This document shows, piece by piece, positions 12,154-21,515 of a stretch of 64,000 nt of DNA. The stretch lies in assembly GCA_958510875.1 (NCBI GenBank), contig OY294068.1:196874315-196938314 (forward strand), in the 5' to 3' direction. Each line of letters opens with the position of its first letter. The first letter of the stretch is position 1. The translations under genes were made by a program, and so were the position numbers. The DNA comes from Endomychus coccineus. Its lineage: Eukaryota; Arthropoda; Insecta; Coleoptera; Endomychidae. The notes under the pieces were generated by a model. The model worked only from the letters and a program-made list of their open reading frames with translations. It did not search any database and was not told the DNA's origin.

Positions 12154-13426
12154 AAAGTACGTGTGTCACCGCGTAACGTGAAAAAACGCGAGAGAATTAA
12201 ATGCCAGGTTAAGGTTGTCTCAACCCAACTTAAGGCTCCTAGAGCGGTACTAGGACGAAGCATGTCATGCATGACCGGCAGTTGTTAATACCTACATGTT
12301 GTTTCAAGAATATTGTTTTATACATGCGTAATTATGTTATTTCGCCATTAGCCATCTTGCTTCATCGCGGCAAATCTAGTTAAAGAGTGTCGCTAGCTGC
12401 TTGTCAAGACCATACTCATTGTGTGAATCTACGCTGGATATATGTCCAGCCAGATGGTGTATCTTTGATACAAAATAGCATATCATCCCTTGATCTTCTC
12501 TCTCAGCTGCGGATTACAAATCTATATCATTTGTAATGAAAAAATCTTCATATTCTCAAGTATTCAATATTTTCTCTATTAGCCGATATGTGTTAATCTA
12601 TCTCTTGTGCCCGTTTGAGTCTTCCTATTACATAATTTTCTTCCATCAACATAATAACTGGCAATAACTCATCTAGCAATTTTTGTGGTTAGATCTTCCT
12701 TGCCTATACTCTTCTGAAAAGCTGAACAATCCGTAACAATTTTGAATTGGAACCCAAGTAGATACGAGGACAAGATGAAAAGTTCCTGAAAAACAAAATA
12801 GGTAGCGCCACAATCGAAAATCCCATGTGACATTTGTGATATACCATCTTCAACTAAACGTCGGACGAAGTGTATCGGGCTACAAGAAGTTTATGTTGAG
12901 AAATAAAATAAGTTTTGACCAAATAAATCATTTCTTGTTTCATTTTTCACCTTGCCCACTTATATTCGGATCATTTTGAACGCCTGAGTGATGGCAAAAA
13001 CTTATTACTCACTACTGCTATATAGCTTACTTTAGCTGGTGTAGTTTCCATGCCCATGCAGTGTCCAACACTATCCCCGGCGTTTTTTTTAAATGCGTGA
13101 GATCTTAGAATCATGCATGGCATTATGACTGATTTTTCTAGAGGAACATTTATTTTCTGGTAGATAGCGTTTAGAATACTCAAATAATTCATGTGAAACG
13201 TGACTCTAATAAGTCTGTAAAGCATAGAATAAATGTTCAATCATTAAGTCAATTTTATACAAATTCAATTGATTAAAACCCTTGCGAATTCCTACATACG
13301 TCTTTATATACAGGCCGAGTCAGCTTTAGCCAAACTGCAACAGGAGATAGAACAAGTGTTTTTAGGAAGAAAAGTTCCATAAACATATGTCGTAGAAGGC
13401 TTCGTTTTCGAGATACAGGGTGTTGA
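12154..13426. repeat. tandem duplication, unit 2 (1,273 bp)
   Basis: Second unit of the duplication. Here the sequence runs on past CAGGGTGTT into the complete foldback element, so unit 2 is contiguous with the original locus and unit 1 is the truncated side. The junction at 12151-12154 shows one unmatched A between the two edges and no long homology, suggesting end joining or template switching rather than unequal crossing over between long repeats. Confidence 0.9.
12765..12960. mobile_element. mariner-type MITE, copy 2 (in tandem unit 2)
   Basis: Counterpart of the MITE at 11492-11687, shifted by 1,273 bp. Same TA flanks and inverted ends. Confidence 0.5.
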
Positions 13427-14218
13427 AATTGAAAAATAAAATTCGTTTTTTGCGAATATCTCCGGAACCGTTTATCGTACAGAAAACAGCTTTTGTGAGC
13501 ATTTTCTACTCATAGTAAGCTATGTTCTGTGTTATAAAAAAATTATTTTGACTCATAATTGGTGAAGATTTTGAAGGGGTAGTGGGTGTTTTTCTCCCCA
13601 ACTTCTACGCCACTGGAAAAAAAAACGGGTTTGAGACAACCATTAGAACCGCCAATGTTTTCTACACAAAAAAGTACTCTTGGTCATAAATCAACTTTTA
13701 TGTTGAAAAACATGGTCAATCCTTTGATTTTGTTACTTGTTCTACTTGTTTGAATAAATTTCGTCTAATTAGTAAGAATTGACCATGTTTTTCAACATAA
13801 AAATTGATTTTTCTCGAAAACGGTCAACTTAAGAGCTTATAACCAGAAGTACTTTTTTTGTGTAGAAGACATTGGCGGTTCTAATGGTTGTCTCAAAACC
13901 GTTTTTTTTCAGTGGCGTAGAAGTTGGGATGAAAAACACCCACTACCCCTTCAAAATCTTCACCAATTATGAGTGAAAAAAAAATTTTCATGACACAGAA
14001 CATAGCTTACTATGAGTAGAAAATGCTTACAAATGCTGTTTCCTGTACGATAAACGGTTCCGGAGATATTCGCAAAAAACGAAATTTTTTTTTCAATTTC
14101 AACACCCTGTATCTCGAAAACGAAGCCTTCTACGACAGATGTTTATTGAACTTTTCTTCTTAAAAACACTTTTTCTATCTTCTGTTGCAGTTTGGCTACA
14201 AAAAACTGACTCACCCTG
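13311..14218. mobile_element. outer foldback element, long inverted repeats
   Basis: The left arm 13311-13413 and the right arm 14112-14218 are inverted copies: the outer ends read CAGGCCGAGTCAG on the left and, reversed, CAGGGTGAGTCAG on the right, and the arms share the GTTTTCGAGA inner edge. TATA flanks both sides, consistent with a TA target. No coding sequence. The centre is occupied by a second foldback element. Confidence 0.75.
13416..14109. mobile_element. inner foldback element at the symmetry centre of the outer one
   Basis: Starts CAGGGTGTTGAAATTGAAAA at 13416 and ends with the inverted equivalent (…TTTCAACACCCTG) at 14109, bounded by TA on both sides (13414-13415, 14110-14111). 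The arms run about 305 bp (13416-13721) and 330 bp (13778-14109) and share blocks such as ATATCTCCGGAACCGTTTAT and GGGTAGTGGGTG. The central spacer is about 56 bp. It has poly-A/T runs and no coding capacity. Confidence 0.75.
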
Positions 14219-14527
14219 TATAATGTTAGAAGTATATCTTAGGTAAAATACTGAAATAACTATATTTCTAGTAAGGTTTGACAACCTTTTCATGTTACCT
14301 CATAACATCTTCAACATCTCATTCGTATATTGCATTAGATGTCTTCGAATATTAGAAGTAGATTGCTATACAGTGCCTTCTTGATACATATTCATATACT
14401 TCAAATATTAATGTGTTACAATTTCGACTACTCGTGTGTCTGTTCGTTTCGGCGACGTGGGCATTTTTAATTGAAAATAATGCGATAAGGACGATTTGAG
14501 CTCGAATTCCATTTTAGACAGTGATAG

Positions 14528-14558
14528 GTCTTCCGATGATGATCGTGAGACCGAAACG
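14528..14558 (+). ncRNA. 5' half of a hammerhead-like motif, interrupted
   Basis: GTCTT, then CCGATGA (core U4 changed to C), T, GATC-GTGA-GACC, GAAA, CG. The remaining TACGTA plus AAGAC lies at 14872-14882, on the far side of a 308-bp MITE that inserted within the tiny helix III. Doubly disabled as a ribozyme. Confidence 0.55.
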
Positions 14559-14866
14559 AACAGCGGTGGCGATGATTTCGCCAGACAGTTTTATCAGATG
14601 TCGTTAAGCATTGTCACTGTATTACCGGCCGAGAGGTCATTGTATTACCGGTCGAAAGCACGTGTCAAACAAGTGGTTCAACATACGGACACGTGCTTGA
14701 TACGGGCTTCAACATTCAGACACGTGCTTCAACATTCAGACACTTGTTCCAGCATCCAGACACTTGTTATGACAAGTGTTCAAAAATTCAGACGACCGGT
14801 AATACAGTGACAATGCTTACCGACATCTGATGATACTGTCTGGGGAAATCGTCGCCACCTCTATTA
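14559..14866. mobile_element. 308-bp MITE inserted in the ribozyme motif
   Basis: The inverted arms are about 65 bp: the left AACAGCGGTGGCGATGATTT… matches the right arm reversed, AATAGAGGTGGCGACGATTT…, including a GTCACTGTATTACCGG block. Possible 5-bp target duplication AAACG/AAAAG (14554-14558, 14867-14871) with one mismatch. The interior has several diverged copies of a roughly 20-bp motif around TTCAGACACGTGCTTCAACA. The 104-codon ORF here is an artefact of the repeats. Confidence 0.6.
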
Positions 14867-14929
14867 AAAAGTACGTAAAGACTAAGCATATGTATTAGTA
14901 TGACTTATTTCCTCCCGAGAATTTAGATA

Positions 14930-15864
14930 CCGGGATATCAAAAATTATCTTGGTCAAGGGTGGTTGTGGAATCTAAAACGTGTGTCTTACTTTACGTTTA
15001 TAATAATTATGTCACTGTCACACTGACATCATCAATAACTTACAAATTTCATACACATTTATTTCAGTTGTAAAACAATTATGAACTACAAATTATGAAA
15101 TAGTTATGTGAACTTTGAACCTTTTCAGAGGTCGTGATAGCCACAATCCAGGTCAAAAACTGTTTTGAAATAGTTAATTTTCCGTAAATCAAATGACGTT
15201 CACGTGAGAAGCCCGTAGCACGCGAGTGGTTGTACCTAATACGGCTTTACGACGACTTTTCGCCCGCCGTTTTCGCTACATGTAGTTAGATTTAGTATCG
15301 GACCGTGCCCGACGGCCCTTCTTTTTTCGATAAATGTTCATTAAATAGGAAAATTTAATTAAAACAGTTTGAGCTATTCTCAGATCTTAGGTACGCGCGT
15401 CTAACGTGCGACGTACCAAAGGGAATTTACTCGCGACTAAAATATACACGAAGCGGGTAAAAGCTAGCGACCCATAGCCGAAAACGCTTCATTACAACTG
15501 GCGCCGGTCGCACACGGCAAGAAATGGCACCAAATTAACAAGACCGAGGTAAAATCTATAAGCTCTAACTTACGCGCAGCGAGCTGCTCGAGGCATATGT
15601 CATAATGATTTCGTTCGTAGCTAATTACATAGGACGTCTGGCGTTCATGCAATTATGTTTTTAGATAATTCGAACCTTCTAATTTCGATAGTCCACGTGA
15701 AAATCCCAGAGTCCAAAGCGCTAAAGACTTCCAAGTGTTACAATATTCGTATAAACTTTTAGAAACTTCAAATTAATTATGACATAATTATTTCAAACGT
15801 AAAGTAAGACACACGTTTTAGATTCCACAACCACCCTTGACCAAGATAATTTTTGATATCCCGG
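14930..15864. mobile_element. 935-bp element with 85-bp terminal inverted repeats
   Basis: The left terminus CCGGGATATCAAAAATTATC… (14930-15014) is matched by the right terminus reversed (15780-15864) over 85 bp with two mismatches that I found. TA flanks both ends (14928-14929, 15865-15866). The core 15180-15660 is visibly richer in G+C than its surroundings and contains only a 62-codon minus ORF (15464-15652) without recognisable motif. The TA target suggests Tc1/mariner-type mobilisation, but no transposase is present to prove it. Confidence 0.75.
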
Positions 15865-15899
15865 TATAATTCATACATGGGTCAAGAATTGGATGAATA

Positions 15900-18600
15900 G
15901 AAAAAGAGAACCATTGGACCTCTCCTGATACGCCACTGGAGTAATAACTAATTTAGTGATGAAACTACGGGGTTGTGCGGTTTAATTAAATTATCCATGC
16001 CACTTTAACGGCAACTACAATTTACAGTAATCAAACGTAGAGGAGCATTGATACGAATGTAATAGACGCGATGTAATGTACAATTGATTCAATAATACGT
16101 AAAACGCTAATAAAGATAATGACACGTTTGCGTTGTATAGTGGTAAAGATGTTCCTCGAACAAAATCATGACCTTCACGCATCGGCAAGTCCAGAATCTA
16201 GTTCTGCAATAACAGGAACTTCCATGCGCATAATTACCTGGTAACCAAGTTAAAAAAGATACTACTCGCGTACATAATTCGTATAATTATTCGGTCGTGT
16301 TGTTGTGAATTGCGGATATAACGAAACGAAAGTGACATTAAAAACTAATAACTCAAACCAGTAGAGTCCAAAAGAAATACTTTTACTGTTTTCCTAAGAG
16401 AGATTACGTTACTTGTATATCTTGGAATTCGATCTCGTTATAATGCACATGTATCATTTAACATTTTTTTGCTCGCCAATATCTTCACTGCTCCATTGAA
16501 GCAAAGTCCAATGCATGTGTCTTCTATTATTGTTATGTTAACACAAGTATGCATTCAGAATCAGGAGAAAGATAGAGCTGCGTTGAAACAACAATCATTT
16601 TCAATATTTTAGTTGCTTTCGAAATCAATAGCTATAATGATGAGGTTTTTCTAGTCCAGATCGACCAGTAACGTCACAAACTAATTGTTCCAGACAGCTG
16701 TTTTGCTCTTCTCATATAGTTCATCAGTAGAACGAGCAAATTTGCAACGTTACTGAAGGATATTTGTTGAAGGTAGTCATAATCCGCCTTCAACGTGGTA
16801 AAAAGACCAACAAATCATCTATCAATAAAAATATACCACATTGACAGATTTTACATTGAGTAGCTATAGCCAAAGTTTCCAAAGCGAAGACTGTAGTTGT
16901 TGAAAATGGCGATGTTTTAGAAAATATCTGTCTCTGGCACATTATTAAGCATTAGAAGCTTATTCATCATAATGATCTGTTGTATAACAGAAACGTCAGC
17001 CTCAGCTTTGAATTCATTTTCTCGAACAGTAACTCTTTGGTTGTATGTGAGGATTGTTCTTAAATTTTATATTTTGACTTCAAGAGAGAAAAATCTATAA
17101 TTTTCGAAGAGCATCGTGGGAGCCAGGGGTGAAATGTTGGGAGAAAAGATAGGCATTGGAATTTTTCTCAAAAAATTGGAATTTATAGGCATCAGGATAG
17201 ACGCCGCTTGGTAAAGAGATCCAAAACTCCTCCATTCGATAACGAGATAAAGTATGGTATCTGGTAGGAAGTGGTTTAGTAGGTCTCTACGTAACGTCAT
17301 CAGAACAAGAACATGATATGGAGTAGAATCAAAATTGGAGCCAAGAAAGATCTCTGTGGATAATTCTTGGAAAGAGCTTCGCCTGTTCCAATTGCTTGGG
17401 AGTCAATTAATTTTTGAAATAATTATATTTTGTTTTAATTTTCACTTCCACCCCCATTTCTCAAGTTATTATGCAGGTGAAATGAAAAACAGCGTATGAT
17501 ATTCCGTATAAGAGCTAATTTAAATTAGTAGAAAAAATTGTCAGGTTGGTCGTCATAATAGAATATTTGTTTTAAAAGCGTCAAAGATATGTAGTATTTT
17601 GTTGGCTATAATGCATCGAAATAGAAGCTCCACATTTCTGAATAAAATAATCAAACAATCAATTATGTTAAAGAGAGTATGGTTGATTTAAAGTATTTAA
17701 AACTAAGTCAGGCTGGAGCGAAGATGACCGTCGAGTATACCTTCCTTTTTAGAGCTCTAGTTCAACATGTACTAACCCAACAAACACCTGGTTGGTTTAA
17801 TAGTCTGGTATAGCGTAAGTGATAATTTCTAGAATCTGTCAATTTCTTAACAAAACACGCGCTATTAACATAATAACACTTTCATCCGAATTAGGAAATA
17901 AGCCACCTGCGTTTGAATAAATTTGGAAATAAATTTTGGTAATTCCAGTCGACGATCTTTGAAGGTCCAACAAAAAAAAATCGGACAGTTTCACAATATC
18001 GTGTAACAGTTTGTTCGTACAGACCACAAAGCATAACACAAATCCTCATTTATATCTTTGTCAGGTTTCGTTTTATTGCGAGATGTGACACAACATATTT
18101 AACTTAATGTTAACAAATATGATTTAGAATTCATTTGGCATTTTACACAATTTCTGGTGTTATTCGACTATTAGTATTCATGACAAGTTATCAGATAGAT
18201 CGTGTCGAGTATAAGACGGAAATTACGTACTACCCAATCAGCTGCGACCGTTTTTTTAATGTCAACTTATAAAAATTCGAAACGCCGACGAGAATGTATT
18301 ATGCAATTATATTTCGTACTAAGACTGGTGGTACATTTGTCCATAATAACTTTAATTGCCAATATTATAAATTAACATACATAGACAGATAATTTTCTAC
18401 GCTTATAAATTCCTCTGCAAATATGTGGGTAATTTGAGATAATTGCAATGTACGTTCAGAATTATTGAAACAAAAGGTTTCTATTGTTAATCTTTTTTCT
18501 TAGCTGAATCTAGACGAAATAATTGCTTTAAAGGCAATTATCATGTAATATTGTTCAGAATTGATTGCTTATAAGTGTAAGTGTACACTTCTATGAATTG
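15900..18600. other. no recognisable gene
   Basis: AT-rich DNA. I looked for coding motifs and terminal repeats and found none. The minus ORFs at 17067-17300 and 17839-18039 have no recognisable domain. Confidence 0.45.
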
Positions 18601-18619
18601 TTATTAATAGTAGTTCAGT

Positions 18620-18722
18620 TTATTTGACGTATTACCAAATAATATTAAAATTGTACCCTACTTGAGATTCGAACCCACATCCTCAGCAATCGAGGCTACA
18701 GCCTACCAATTACGTCAAATGA
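18620..18722 (-). ncRNA. tRNA-like segment (tRNA-derived repeat or decayed tRNA gene)
   Basis: The minus strand has an A-box-like TGACGTAATTGG, an anticodon-like arm CCTC-GATTGCT-GAGG, and a good B-box GGGTTCGAATC, spaced as in a tRNA. The loop lacks the invariant T33 and the acceptor stem is not tRNA-like, so a functional tRNA is unlikely. The ends ATTTGACGTA and TACGTCAAAT (18620-18629 on the plus strand and its inverted match at 18711-18720) could close a 10-bp stem around the whole unit. A SINE head is a reasonable alternative. Confidence 0.4.
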
Positions 18723-18904
18723 TCAATGACTATTATGAACGCTGATCCCAATTAATATAATGAATTAAAGCTAAAATGTATACTATGTTCTTGCTCACCG
18801 AATCACTGGATAGACCTGCAAGAACTGAGACAAGTTCTGAGAAACTAGAACCTAAAGCGATCTAATGACTACATCAACCTGAGTAAAATTAACTCAGAAC
18901 ACTA

Positions 18905-19168
18905 ACGGGAATACTAACCGGTATCTGCCAGTTGAAAGGACACCTTAAGAGAGTCGGCTTAGTAGAAGAAGAACAATGCAGGTTCTGTGAAGAGAAGGAC
19001 GCAACTTCCATCCTCATCCTCGCAGAATTCACCTTGCGAAACCCAAGGGCATACCATGGGGCATACCAAATAGAAGAGGGAGACTTACATAACGCGAAGC
19101 CATCCGACATACTGATTTTTCTTAAAGCCACAGGGTACCTATATAGGAATATAAACTGGAACGTATAA
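18905..19168 (+). pseudogene. non-LTR ORF2 C-terminal zinc-knuckle tail
   Basis: One open plus frame reads LTGILTGICQLKGHLKRVGL, EEEQCRFCEEKDATS, and ends DILIFLKATG. This is the conserved tail after RNase H in R1/I/Jockey-type ORF2 proteins (LTGH..l..HL..mGl...C..C.e..eT..Hil..C, then di..Fi..tg). The second half of the knuckle (HxxxxC) is damaged: ILILAEF replaces a His/Cys pattern. The stop is at 19166-19168. Like the other tails in the window it lacks any RT upstream. Confidence 0.6.
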
Positions 19169-19439
19169 AATGCAAAACGTTAAATCTAACACCATCTTCT
19201 TTTATCTTCTGGAAATCGCTACAGAAATTTCTCTTTAAAATTTTCAAGAAGCATTCAAAAAAGGGACCTGTCAACAGAAATGAAGTTTTAACGTTTTTGT
19301 CTTCTTTTGTTAGGCATTTGTTAACCCTCAAAAACAAGTCAGTCAGGACAAGCTCTTAATGAAATAGCCTAAGGCTATAGGCTCTCAAAGAAACTCCTTT
19401 CACTTAATATGAGGGACCCTAGAAAGTTGACAGGAAACG

Positions 19440-19612
19440 TCTGCAACTATATGTAAGAAATGTTGAGAGTTGCAAGAAACTGCCTCTCACATTCTGTTGG
19501 AGTGCTCATCGTTGGTATCCCTTAGGTATCTTCTTTCAGTGCAGCAGAGCTGCTTTTCCAGCATCAGCCAACTTTCGGGGCTTCTGGTCGAGCCACAAAC
19601 CTTGTAGAATAG
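19440..19612 (+). pseudogene. second zinc-knuckle tail, separate copy
   Basis: Reads CKKC(stop)ELQETASHILLEC followed by SSLVSLRYL in one frame: the C-x2-C…H-x4-C knuckle of an ORF2 tail, with one TGA. It is about 270 bp beyond the previous tail and differs in sequence, so it is an independent relic. Confidence 0.55.
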
Positions 19613-19663
19613 AACAGGCTACTAAAAATACTATCAAAATACTAAGGACTAAATTACAAGTCA

Positions 19664-19838
19664 AAATGTGCCTGCTTAAATTCTATTTGGGTTTAATAAT
19701 AGAAACAAATAGTATTCAAAAAGGCACATTTTGATTTCTGATTTAGTTTACTCTGATGATGGCTACTAGGTAGGTGAAACGGTACTTTAACAGTATTTTT
19801 AGTGAATATGGGTGATTATTTTTTATTTTTTGTGTTAT
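19664..19838 (+). repeat. Penelope-like element 3' end with hammerhead-like core
   Basis: Contains AAATAGTATTCAAAAAGGCA and then TTTACTCTGATGATGGCTAC…TTTTTAGTGAATATGGGTGA, shared with the PLE copies near 32.87 and 39.54 kb. The first 70 bp also form an inverted pair (TCAAAATGTGCCTG… against …GGCACATTTTGA). The hammerhead-like core is CTGATGA (19753-19759), a weak helix II and GAAA (19776-19779). Confidence 0.55.
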
Positions 19839-19931
19839 AGTGTATCCACAGCGTGAATTCTTTCATAGTTTATTCTAAACTCGGTGTTAGGGCATTTTAT
19901 TATTATGTATACGAGCGACCTTAGGTTTATA

Positions 19932-20723
19932 CAGGGTGAGGCAAAAAGATGTTAACACTGTATGCGAGACTAAATATTTTGAGACTGAATTTTTTTTTCG
20001 CGAATTAAAACATGGCTTCACGATATTCCATTGAGGATCGAACGAAGATAGCTGCCTGGATGAAGGTCTTTTAGTTCCCAAGCATCGTACAAGCAAAATG
20101 CAAGGCCTGGAACGGAAAGTATGCACCATCACCTGACAATTAGTAGAATCTACGAGAAGATTGTGAGGATGGGGTCCATTCAAGACGATTGCAAGGGGGA
20201 CAATGGTAAAAAGAAATCTATCCGAACTGAGGACAATGTCATTCTCGTCCTGGGAGCGATGGTAGCCAGCCCAACCAAGTCCACGGGTGGACTTTCTCGA
20301 AAAGTACACATTTCGTCAAGGTCACTGGTTGAAATTCTGCATCGTGATTTGGGAATGAAATCATACCCTAACCATTACAGTCTGATGTTTTGAGATTACC
20401 TGAACGACACGTTCGGTAATCGCTGGAATGGTGGTCCTCTCCCATGGCAAGCACGTCCACTCGACCTGACGCCATGCGATTTTTGGCTGTGAGGCATGGT
20501 CAAGGATCGGGTCTACGCCAGCAAACCTCCCAACTTGGATGTCATAGCTGGAATTTCTGTCCAAATGGCCCAGAGGGCTTTACATAACAACAATGGACAG
20601 ACTCCATTAGTGTATTGAGAGGGATAGAGGGTGCCAAATTGAAACCTTGTAATCAAATCTCTGCCTTGTAATTTAATGTGATTAAACACCCATTAAATGT
20701 TAACATCTTTTTGCCTCACCCTG
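19932..20723 (+). mobile_element. internally deleted Tc1/mariner-like element with perfect TIRs
   Basis: 26-bp terminal inverted repeats (19932-19957 starting CAGGGTGAGGCAAAAAGATG, and 20698-20723 its exact reverse complement), flanked by TA on both sides (19930-19931, 20724-20725). Total length is 792 bp. The transposase is reduced to its N-terminal helix-turn-helix half and a C-terminal remnant (see the pseudogene entry). An element with intact ends but no active enzyme could have been mobilised in trans. Confidence 0.85.
20012..20620 (+). pseudogene. deleted mariner-superfamily transposase
   Basis: The ATG at 20012 starts MASRYSIEDRTKIAAWMKVF, then a TAG and a frameshift near 20130. Next come ISRIYEKIVRMGSI, RTEDNVILVLGAMVASPTKS and SRSLVEILHRDLGMKSYP, the second helix-turn-helix of DUF4817-type mariner transposases ('R.sv..IL.rdL.l.PYK'). 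A stop at 20391-20393 is followed directly by DYLNDTFGNRW, LPWQARPLDLTPCDFWL and KDRVYASKPPNLD, the region of the last catalytic Asp (PxDF). The middle of the DDE domain, with the first two Asp residues, has been deleted. The enzyme is non-functional. Confidence 0.8.
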
Positions 20724-20725
20724 TA

Positions 20726-21472
20726 CTTTATTATAGGGAACAATAATTATTGTTAGTCTGTCACCGACAGTCAACACATACAATAACACAATAAGAATTT
20801 GTAACGAGCTTTAGCAGAATTCTAAATTCAAGGTAACGTCAACATCGTATAATTTCTTGATTTCTATTTGCGTTCGTCTTAATTTTTGTCAAGTTAACGT
20901 AAACGTTGTTGCGAAAATACACGAACCGTTCAGCAATGACTTTGGGGGACCGACACGTAATATTTGTGTTGTTCATAATCGTAGGTTACTCAATGAACTG
21001 CACACACAAACACACATCACATACACACACACACACACGTATGTTATGTACAACCGGGACCGTCTGTAAATATATAAACCTGTTCTTTAATGGAATATTT
21101 CTCAAGAAGCTGTCGAAGACGTCTTGCGAATTATTATAAACTCGTACGTATGAATGCATAAATTTGAAGTTCTACCATACCCGGCTTGCTCGTAAATGTC
21201 TTAGAAAACATAGTTATGTCTTTTTTCCGACTGATCTTTGCTAATTGTTTGAGAGAGAATAATGCACAAACAACAATCGAGTTTGTTCCTTATTCAGATG
21301 TTTTTATACATCTTCCCATTTCCATATTCCTACGTAAATTCAGTCCTCTTATAAAATCATACTAGGTACGTAAATCGAGTCCCGGGTTTCAATATAATTC
21401 TCAGAATATTCTTAGAAAGAGAGTGTTAAGATTAGCGCGATTACTACATTTTTATTCTATATCAACAAAGCT
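20726..21472. other. no recognisable gene; CA-rich microsatellite
   Basis: AT-rich spacer. A (CA)n/(ACAC)n tract lies at about 21001-21038. The ORFs across it (20857-21069, 20906-21139) are produced by the repeat. Confidence 0.5.
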
Positions 21473-21515
21473 AGGTTAGTAGGTTAGGTTGTGTTAAGTT
21501 AGGTTAGGTTAAGTT
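21473..21515 (+). repeat. degenerate TTAGG-type repeat (insect telomere-like)
   Basis: GGTTAGTAGGTTAGGTTGTG followed by TTAAGTTAGGTTAGGTTAAG: five or six imperfect units of (TTAGG)n, with another AGGTTAGGTTAG at about 22261. Too short and degenerate to be a telomere. It may be interstitial, or part of the repeat family that follows it. Confidence 0.5.

Larger units (their letters stand above)
13153..15893 (+). repeat. dispersed repeat D, copy split by three nested insertions
   Basis: The front of D (…GTGACTCTAATAAGTCTGTA…CCTACATACGTCTTTATA) ends at 13310. It resumes at 14219 (TATAATGTTAGAAG…ATATTAGAAGTAGATTGC…GTTCGTTTCGGCGACGTGGG…GAGACCGAAACG, to 14558), again at 14872 (TACGTAAAGACTAAGCATAT…GAGAATTTAGATA, to 14929), and ends at 15865-15893 (TATAATTCATACATGGGTCA…). 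Uninterrupted D copies elsewhere in the window read straight across each gap, so the three intervening blocks are later insertions. Confidence 0.75.

Noticed and set aside
14814..14840. CTGATGA followed by GGGGAAATC, hammerhead-like
   Set aside because: It lies in the MITE's inverted arm. No helix II forms between the two blocks and no helix I partner exists, so it is a chance match.
15925..15940. GATACGCCACTGG as a hAT right end
   Set aside because: No matching left end or 8-bp duplication. The same short string also occurs inside the foldback element.
18650..18726. Functional tRNA gene
   Set aside because: Invariant T33 and a proper acceptor stem are missing. Kept only as a tRNA-like segment.
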